A stretch of 18,979 nt of DNA, taken from positions 1 to 18,979 of the forward strand of contig CAJOMY010000009.1 in NCBI GenBank assembly GCA_905235775.1, read 5' to 3'. Both the position numbers and the translations under genes were made by a program. The notes beneath the pieces are model-generated. The model did no database searches and was not told the origin of the DNA. It saw only the letters and a list, made by a program, of their open reading frames with translations. Below are positions 14,592 through 18,979 of this stretch, piece by piece. Within the stretch, counting starts at the first letter, position 1, and each line of letters starts with the position of its first letter. Source of the stretch: an uncultured Bacteroidales bacterium. GTDB lineage: Bacteria; Bacteroidota; Bacteroidia; Bacteroidales; UBA932.

Positions 14592-15443
14592 ATGAATACT
14601 TTACAGAAAACGGACATTCTCAGCGAAATCATCAGGACCAAGCGGCAGGAGCTGGCGGAGGTGATGGCGCCGAAGCGGTCGCTGAAGAAAGCGCTGGCGG
14701 CGTCGAAAACCGGGATTATCGCGGAGTTCAAGCGCAAGTCGCCTTCGAAGGGCTGGATCCATGAAAATGCACGCCCCGAAGAAGTTGTCCCCGCCTACGC
14801 GGCGGCGGGCGCGGCGGCGCTCAGCATCCTGACGGACGAGCCGTATTTCGGCGGCAGCCTCGACTTCATCCGCCGGGTGCGTCCGCTGGTGGACATTCCC
14901 ATCCTTCGCAAGGACTTCATCATCGATCCCTTCCAGCTGTACCAGGCCGCTGAGGCAGGTGCCGACGCCGTGCTGCTGATCGCCGCCTGCCTAAGCCGCG
15001 AGACCTGCGCCGTACTCACGGAAGAGGCCCACCGCCTCGGGCTGGAGGTGCTGCTGGAGATCCACAGCACGGAAGAGCTTGCCTACGTCACGCCCGACGT
15101 GGACGTGGTGGGGGTGAACAACCGGCACCTCGGCTCCTTTGTCACGGATGTCCGGACCTCCTTCGACCTCGCCCCGTTGCTTCTCTCGCGGGCGGGGCTA
15201 ACCCAGCAGGCGGACAGGAATTATTTTTCGGACAAGTTTGCCGAAAAACCAATTCCTGCTCCGCCCTCCGCAACGCCAACGCAGGAGCCCCGCCCGCTCC
15301 TCATCTCCGAGAGCGGCATCAGCGACCCGGCGACCGTCCGGGCGCTGCGCGAGGCCGGCTTCCGCGGCTTCCTGATGGGCGAGCATTTCATGAAACAACC
15401 GGACCCGGGCGCCGCCCTGTCCGACTTCATCCAGGCAATATGA
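14592..15443 (+). CDS. trpC: Indole-3-glycerol phosphate synthase with an in-frame palindrome-encoded insert
   Basis: TrpC closes the indole ring of CdRP to give indole-3-glycerol phosphate. The family motifs are all present: IIAEFKRKSPSKGWI (catalytic Glu and Lys), LTDEPYFGGSLD, ILRKDFIIDPFQLYQA (catalytic Lys), LEVLLEIHS, VGVNNRHL and LISESGISD. At 283 residues it is longer than usual (about 255-260). The excess is an insert of about 34 residues between DLAPLLLSRA and RPLLISESGI, where E. coli TrpC has only a few residues. That insert is encoded by a long imperfect palindrome at 15188-15297. The loop lies just before the strand carrying SESG, on the face of the barrel opposite the active site, so activity is probably kept. 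The stop overlaps the trpF start by 4 bp. The gap before it (14504-14591) shows no convincing promoter. Confidence 0.95.
   Translation: MNTLQKTDILSEIIRTKRQELAEVMAPKRSLKKALAASKTGIIAEFKRKSPSKGWIHENARPEEVVPAYAAAGAAALSILTDEPYFGGSLDFIRRVRPLVDIPILRKDFIIDPFQLYQAAEAGADAVLLIAACLSRETCAVLTEEAHRLGLEVLLEIHSTEELAYVTPDVDVVGVNNRHLGSFVTDVRTSFDLAPLLLSRAGLTQQADRNYFSDKFAEKPIPAPPSATPTQEPRPLLISESGISDPATVRALREAGFRGFLMGEHFMKQPDPGAALSDFIQAI
15188..15297. repeat. 110-nt palindromic element inserted in frame in trpC
   Basis: Perfect 12-bp terminal inverted repeats, GCGGGCGGGGCT at 15188-15199 and its complement at 15286-15297, enclose a second near-perfect arm pair: 15209-15231 (GGCGGACAGGAATT then ATTTTTCGG) against 15241-15265. 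Only a few mismatches or bulges occur, and the 9-nt loop is ACAAGTTTG. The protein it encodes (proline-rich, low complexity) has no counterpart in TrpC. It looks like a mobile palindrome (REP/RPE-like) that inserted without breaking the frame. No second copy is present in this window. Confidence 0.8.
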
Positions 15444-16063
15444 TCAACGGACAACTCATCAAAGTATGCGGCATGACCGAGGGCGAGAACATCCGCGCCA
15501 TCGAAGCGCTCGGCGTGGACCTGATCGGCTTCATCTTCTGGCCCGGCTCGCCGCGTTTCGTGCGCGAGAAGCCGTCCTACCTGCCCCGGCGTGCCGGGCG
15601 TGTGGGTGTGTTCGTGGATGCGACCCGCGAGGAGATCCTTCGCCGGTACGAGGAATACAGCTTCGACTACGTCCAGCTGCACGGCTCCGAGAGTCCGGAA
15701 TTCTGCGCCCGACTGCGCGGGCAGGACGGGCTGCGCGTCATCAAGGCCTTCGGCATCGCCGAGGAGAGCGTGCGCAACACCGTGGCCGGCTACGAAGGCA
15801 GCTGCGACCTCTTCCTCTTCGACACCAAGACGCCGGGCCACGGCGGGAGCGGCCAGCGCTTCGACTGGTCCGTCATGGACGACTACGAGGAGAAGACCCG
15901 CTTCCTGCTCAGCGGCGGCATCGGACTCGACACCGTGGAGATCCTCCACGACTTCATCTATCCGTACCTCGCGGGCATCGACCTGAACAGCCGCTTCGAG
16001 ACGGCCCCGGGCGTCAAAGACCCCGAGCTGATGGAAGTATTTCTGGAAAACCTGCAACGATAA
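15440..16063 (+). CDS. trpF: Phosphoribosylanthranilate isomerase
   Basis: TrpF performs the Amadori rearrangement of PRA to CdRP. This 207-residue TIM barrel has the general base Cys in KVCGMTEGENI, the motif GFIFWPGSPRFV, YVQLHGSESPEFC, the general acid Asp in FLFDTKTPGHGGSGQRFDW, and the phosphate-binding LSGGIGLDTV. GIDLNSRFETAPGVKD is the typical C-terminal segment. It starts inside the trpC stop (ATGA) and is followed by trpA 11 bp later. It is a free-standing gene, not fused to trpC as in E. coli. Confidence 0.96.
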   Translation: MINGQLIKVCGMTEGENIRAIEALGVDLIGFIFWPGSPRFVREKPSYLPRRAGRVGVFVDATREEILRRYEEYSFDYVQLHGSESPEFCARLRGQDGLRVIKAFGIAEESVRNTVAGYEGSCDLFLFDTKTPGHGGSGQRFDWSVMDDYEEKTRFLLSGGIGLDTVEILHDFIYPYLAGIDLNSRFETAPGVKDPELMEVFLENLQR

Positions 16064-16074
16064 GAAGACACACC

Positions 16075-16851
16075 ATGAACAGAATCGATAAACTTTTCGG
16101 CAACGACCCCCGACGCCTGCTCTCCATTTACTTCTGCGCCGGCGCACCCACCCTCGACGGCACGGCGGACGTCATCCGCACCCTCGCCCGCGAGGGCGTG
16201 CACATGATCGAGATCGGCATCCCCTTCAGCGACCCGATGGCCGACGGCCCCGTGATCCAGGATGCCGCCACCCGGGCCCTGCGCAACGGCATGACGCTCG
16301 AGCGGCTCTTCTGCCAGCTCGAGGGAATCCGCCGCGACGTGGACATCCCCCTTGTGCTGATGGGCTATCTCAACCCCGTGTTCCGCTACGGCTTCGAAGC
16401 CTTCTGCGCACGCTGCGCTCAGGTGGGCGTGGACGGGATCATCATCCCGGACCTGCCGTTCAAGGATTATCTCGCGAGCTACAAGGACATTGCCGCGCGC
16501 TATGACCTGCGTTTCATCATGCTGATCACCCCGGAAACCTCCGAGGAGCGCGTGCGGCTGATCGACGAGCACTCCTCCGGCTTCATCTACATGGTCTCGT
16601 CCGCCGCCACGACGGGCGCGCAGAAAGATTTCGACGAGCGGAAGCAGGCCTATTTCAAGCGGATCGAAGACATGCAGCTGCGCATTCCGCGCATGGTGGG
16701 ATTCGGCATCAGCAACAAGCAGACCTTCGATGCCGCGTGTGAGTACGCCGCAGGCGGCATCATCGGCAGCCGCTTTGTGACGCTGCTCGACCAGGCCGGC
16801 GGCGACGCCGAGAAGGCCATCCGCCGCCTCAAGGCCGACATCGGTTTATAG
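16075..16851 (+). CDS. trpA: Tryptophan synthase alpha chain
   Basis: TrpA cleaves indole-3-glycerol phosphate and passes indole to TrpB. The 258-residue protein has catalytic Glu46 and Asp57 in MIEIGIPFSDPMADGP, then LMGYLNPVFRYG, DGIIIPDLPFKD, FIYMVSSAATTGA and VGFGISNKQTF. The start at 16075 gives the normal N-terminus; the frame is open far upstream only because it shadows GC-rich trpF. It is the last gene of the operon. No intrinsic terminator follows directly; the first structures downstream are a REP-like palindrome and hairpins without T-runs. Confidence 0.96.
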   Translation: MNRIDKLFGNDPRRLLSIYFCAGAPTLDGTADVIRTLAREGVHMIEIGIPFSDPMADGPVIQDAATRALRNGMTLERLFCQLEGIRRDVDIPLVLMGYLNPVFRYGFEAFCARCAQVGVDGIIIPDLPFKDYLASYKDIAARYDLRFIMLITPETSEERVRLIDEHSSGFIYMVSSAATTGAQKDFDERKQAYFKRIEDMQLRIPRMVGFGISNKQTFDAACEYAAGGIIGSRFVTLLDQAGGDAEKAIRRLKADIGL

Positions 16852-16861
16852 CTGGGCTCCC

Positions 16862-16888
16862 CATAGTCATTCCGGGCTTGACCCGGAA
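16862..16888 (+). repeat. REP-like palindrome, copy A
   Basis: CATAGTCA followed by the palindrome TTCCGGGCTTGACCCGGAA. The same 27 bases recur in opposite orientation at 18309-18335 with one mismatch. Such short palindromes are typically dispersed between genes in many copies. Confidence 0.75.
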
Positions 16889-16934
16889 ACCCTTCCCCAT
16901 TTGCCTTCTCCGCCGGAAGCAGCAGGGCTGGTGC

Positions 16935-16959
16935 CGGACAAGCAAATAATGCTTGTCCG
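16935..16959. repeat. Perfect 10-bp inverted repeat
   Basis: CGGACAAGCA (16935-16944) and TGCTTGTCCG (16950-16959) flank a 5-base loop AATAA. Outer bases can extend the stem imperfectly (CAGGG at 16923-16927 with CCCTG at 16966-16970). There is no T-run, so it is not a clear terminator. Confidence 0.65.
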
Positions 16960-17285
16960 TCCCCACCCTGCCGCTTTTCCCGGCTCCGAAGGCCCGCGGC
17001 AGCCGTCCCGACGCACCCTACGCACGGCCCCGACAGCGCAGGCCAACGTGCGCAGGCCCCCACACCTCCTCCCCTCCGGCTGCCGCAACTCCATCCGGTT
17101 CCCCGATCCCTCAGCCGCAGGGTTCCGAGATAGAAGGTGGCGCCGAAAAAGGCCGAAATCGGTGCCAGTATGGAACAGCAACCTGAATCAGAAAGACAAA
17201 TATCTGCACCCGGGAGCGGAGAAGCCCCCCAGCGCTCCCGGCGACGCATTTATTCGCCCTCCGGTGTATGTCCCGAGGGACAAGG

Positions 17286-17314
17286 CAAATATAAGAATTG
17301 TTTTTGGAATTCAA
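17286..17314 (-). promoter_or_regulatory. Minus-strand Bacteroidetes-type promoter match in the non-coding stretch
   Basis: Read on the minus strand: TTG (17312-17314), an 18-nt spacer, TATATTTG (17286-17293). It points into the hairpin-rich sequence toward trpA. No credible protein starts there, so it may drive a non-coding or antisense RNA, or be a relic. Confidence 0.4.
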
Positions 17315-17466
17315 GTAGTTTGCATTACCTTCGCCTTCGGAACAATAAAGGCCGACAACGCCGGTTGTGTATAAAAGTAAACTATGAAGAGCGCCAAACC
17401 TGAGAAGGCATAGCGCTCTCTATTCTTACACAGACGGACGGCTCGCTCCGGGTGGAACGGTAACGA

Positions 17467-17497
17467 AAAAGGGCCAAGGGTTTTTCTTGGTCCTTTT
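17467..17497 (-). terminator. Bidirectional intrinsic terminator after the Rpn-type gene
   Basis: AAAAGGGCCAAG (17467-17478) pairs over 12 bp (one G-U) with CTTGGTCCTTTT (17486-17497) around a 7-nt loop. On the minus strand it sits just past the Rpn-type stop codon and ends in a T-run; on the plus strand it ends in TTTT. Confidence 0.75.
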
Positions 17498-17502
17498 CCG
17501 AG

Positions 17503-18201
17503 TCACAGTGCTTTGATTTGCTCTGCCGTTAATCCGGAAATCCTGGCGATTGTTTCCAGATCAAATTTTTCTTCCAGCATCCGCTGGGCGATTTCAAGAG
17601 CGCCCTGTTCCAAGCCCTGTTTCTTGCCTTGTTCTATGCCCTGCTCAATGCCTTTTGCAAGTCCTTTTTGCTCGGCAAAGGCAATGGAATTGTCGTAATC
17701 CCATTTCTGCTTCATCGAGGCGATGTAGGCCTCCTGTTGCTCCCAGGTCATGCTGGCAAAATCGGCTTGTTCCATAAAATCATCGAAATAAGGGTCATCC
17801 CACAAATCTGGTTTCTCTGCGAAGGTAGGTAAATTCTTCATCAGAAACAAGAAACGCTCCTCGAAGGTCTCACACTCGTCCTTGGTCTTGTTGAACCGGT
17901 CGACTTCCATGAAGGCAAAGCGGAGCGCACGGCTCATCTGCTCGTGCGTCTCGTCCTCGCGCAGCGAGAACTTGTGGGTGAAGCGCTCCGGGTCAGACTT
18001 TTCGGGCTCCAGGTGCCGGATGTCGAAGTTGAGCAGCCCGAGGAAGAACACGGGCTTGACGTCGTAATCCCATTGTCCGGGTTGGCCCTTTTGTGAGATG
18101 GTGCGCGCGGAGTAGAAGATAGCGCGCTCCATGAAGTAGGGCTGGTCGGCGAGTTGCACCTCGATGATGAAGGACTGGCCGTCCCGCGTGTCGCAGTGCA
18201 T
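17503..18201 (-). pseudogene. N-terminally truncated Rpn-family nuclease / PD-(D/E)XK putative transposase
   Basis: The 232-residue frame matches the Rpn (transposase_31-like) family from the middle of its catalytic domain on. It has GQSFIIEVQLADQPYFMERA (Glu-Val-Gln of the nuclease core), then YSARTISQKGQ and VKPVFFLGLLNFDIRHLE, and then the typical C-terminal glycine/glutamate repeats (GLAKGIEQGIEQGKKQG) and a final helical segment RMLEEKFDLETIARISGLT. The usual first 60-80 residues, including the early DxxFK motif, are absent. The Asp that normally precedes the HC pair lies just before the only available ATG. The frame stays open upstream to about 18320 but reads as non-family sequence running into REP DNA. 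Rpn proteins promote recombination and are often dispersed and degraded. It is closed by its own terminator and bracketed by inverted REP copies. Confidence 0.78.
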
Positions 18202-18308
18202 GTCTTTTTCGCACCCCAGTAAGAAAGGTATTTTTAGCGCACCTGACCCCCGGGAATCGAAAGAAGTTGACAGATAACTTGCCTTCGTGGAGATAATCCG
18301 GGCAGGGA

Positions 18309-18335
18309 TTCCGGGTCAGGCCCGGAATGACTATG
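18309..18335 (-). repeat. REP-like palindrome, copy B (inverted relative to copy A)
   Basis: The reverse complement matches copy A (16862-16888) at 26 of 27 positions. Copies A and B flank the Rpn-type remnant in opposite orientation, about 1.45 kb apart. Confidence 0.75.
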
Positions 18336-18342
18336 CTTGGAG

Positions 18343-18363
18343 ATCCCCGATCAAGTCGGGGAT
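18343..18363. repeat. Second type of REP-like palindrome
   Basis: ATCCCCGA (18343-18350) and TCGGGGAT (18356-18363) form a perfect 8-bp stem with loop TCAAG, seven bases after copy B. Its design (CCCCGATCAAGTCGGGG) is like copy A/B, but the sequence differs. Confidence 0.65.
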
Positions 18364-18457
18364 GAGGGGAAAAGGTCGGGAACAGGCCTGACGAAGAGGA
18401 TCTGACGGGGAGAGCCGAACGGAGAGGGCAGGGCGGAGAAAAGAAAATGGCTGATCG

Positions 18458-18541
18458 CTAGCGGTCGGCCATCTTGACGTAGGGTTTCTCGTCGGTGATG
18501 CAGCGGTAGGCGGGGCGGATGATGCGGCGGCCATTGATATT
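18458..18541 (-). pseudogene. GC-rich C-terminal tail of an unidentified gene
   Basis: On the minus strand, one frame encodes INGRRIIRPAYRCITD and then EKPYVKMADR before a TAG (18458-18460). The codons are GC-rich like the trp genes. It does not continue into the AT-rich DNA to the right. It looks like the 3' end of a host gene whose body was replaced or deleted at about 18541. I do not recognise the family. Confidence 0.4.
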
Positions 18542-18979
18542 TTCAAGACCTTCTCTTTACTGCGTAACTTTTTCTCTTCCTTGGACAAATCTGTCTCGTT
18601 TTTACGCGACTCGAAAAATGTATTTAGAAACGAACTCTTTCCTGATCCGTACCGCCCCGCAATCGCAATATTTTTAACCTTTTCTCTCTTCAACACTTCA
18701 TTAAGCATATAAGTGTAACACTCAACCCCCTCTGCTTTATCAGTTGGAGTCAAATCATAGACTGGGAAAGCATATTTCGCTCTTTTCAATTCGGTTTCAT
18801 TATCAGTCAGGATGCGTGCAATCAATGATACAAGAAACATAGGCGAAAACAGATGTCCTATCAATGTTACAAAAAACAGTACCTCTACTGCAATAAAACT
18901 GACGAGCAGAAAATAGTTTTTGAAAACATCTTGATGCAATATATGCGATACTCCACATAACACGCCATAAGTAGCCAAC

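Larger units (their letters stand above)
16852..17502. other. 650-bp non-coding, hairpin-rich stretch downstream of trpA
   Basis: No convincing gene is present. It contains a REP-like palindrome (16862-16888), a perfect 10-bp hairpin (16935-16959), CTGCCGC/GCGGCAG (16968-16974 with 16996-17002), a nine-base pair stem CCGGGAGCG/CGCTCCCGG (17210-17218 with 17233-17241), AGAGCGC/GCGCTCT (17388-17394 with 17413-17419), a minus-strand promoter match (17286-17314) and a bidirectional terminator (17467-17497). The left part is GC-rich and the right part (from about 17280) AT-rich. It could hold a minus-strand structured RNA or the wreck of a gene. Confidence 0.5.
18331..18979 (-). pseudogene. Truncated P-loop NTPase (YobI-like), cut by window edge and by a 3' rearrangement
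   Basis: The frame enters from beyond the right edge of the window. It shows two hydrophobic membrane segments, then YDLTPTDKAEGVECYTYML and a Walker A motif GRYGSGKSS (codons at 18631-18657) followed by FLNTFFESRK. The LTPTD motif just ahead of the P-loop is characteristic of YobI-like membrane-linked NTPases, which are much longer. At about 18541 the AT-rich coding sequence ends abruptly. The frame then runs through GC-rich and REP DNA with alanine/proline/serine-rich nonsense (MAAASSAPPTAASP) to a stop in REP copy B. The NTPase therefore lacks everything after the Walker A region and is very probably non-functional. Family call is moderate. Confidence 0.6.

Noticed and set aside
15466..16074. 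Long open frame upstream of and in phase with trpA
   Set aside because: It lies entirely inside trpF in another frame; the product is arginine-rich. trpA starts at 16075 with the canonical N-terminus.
16650..17249. 199-codon minus-strand open frame downstream of trpA
   Set aside because: It overlaps the 3' end of trpA by about 200 bp, runs through a REP palindrome and hairpins, and its arginine/glycine-rich product looks like GC-rich noise.
1..18979. tRNA, rRNA, CRISPR array or complete insertion sequence
   Set aside because: No TTCGAAT-type T-arm with CCA-ready acceptor, no rRNA motifs, no regularly spaced repeats, and no intact transposase with terminal repeats were found by eye.

Overview
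The window looks like a piece of a moderately high-GC Bacteroidales chromosome. Three things point there: several good matches to the Bacteroidetes promoter pattern (TTG, then about 20 nt, then TAnnTTTG), the gene order trpB-E-G-D-C-F-A, and the gene families present (S9 peptidase, LPP20 lipoprotein, PEGA protein, Rpn-type nuclease). I assign nothing below order level.

Layout. (1) Bases 2-1900: 3' part of a GC-rich S9 prolyl-oligopeptidase-type serine peptidase, closed by an intrinsic terminator. (2) Bases 2072-8836: a visibly less GC-rich four-gene locus of exported proteins. It has its own promoter and a roughly 285-nt leader that can form a long rod-like RNA. The genes encode an LPP20-like lipoprotein, a periplasmic protein with a related N-terminal region and an NTF2-like C-terminus, a PEGA-repeat protein with a probable membrane-associated C-terminus, and a secreted transglutaminase-like protein. 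I do not recognise a characterised system here; it is the best candidate for something undescribed. (3) Bases 8837-9324, minus strand: a decayed tryptophanase-family gene with an internal stop and two internal deletions, abutting the previous locus stop to stop. (4) Bases 9380-10069: a DUF554 membrane protein, probably on a near-leaderless transcript. (5) Bases 10155-16851: a complete tryptophan biosynthesis operon. It is preceded by a 16-codon leader peptide with three consecutive Trp codons and a strong GC-rich hairpin, i.e. a transcription attenuator. trpC carries an in-frame insertion of about 34 residues encoded by a large imperfect palindrome. (6) Bases 16852-18979: a decayed accessory patch. 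It holds hairpin-rich non-coding DNA, two inverted copies of a REP-like palindrome bracketing an N-terminally truncated Rpn-family nuclease, a GC-rich gene tail, and an AT-rich P-loop NTPase fragment running off the window edge.

How it fits together. The seven trp enzymes convert chorismate to tryptophan, and the Trp-rich leader links operon read-through to charged tRNA-Trp. The neighbouring tryptophan-degrading lyase gene is dead, so this locus now appears to be anabolic only. The four envelope genes are probably co-expressed from the promoter at 2072-2102. The transglutaminase-like gene follows after a 154-bp gap with two hairpins and may be separately tuned. Base composition changes between the trp/S9 parts and the envelope locus, and again at about 18540, which suggests different histories. 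Composition was judged by eye, not computed.
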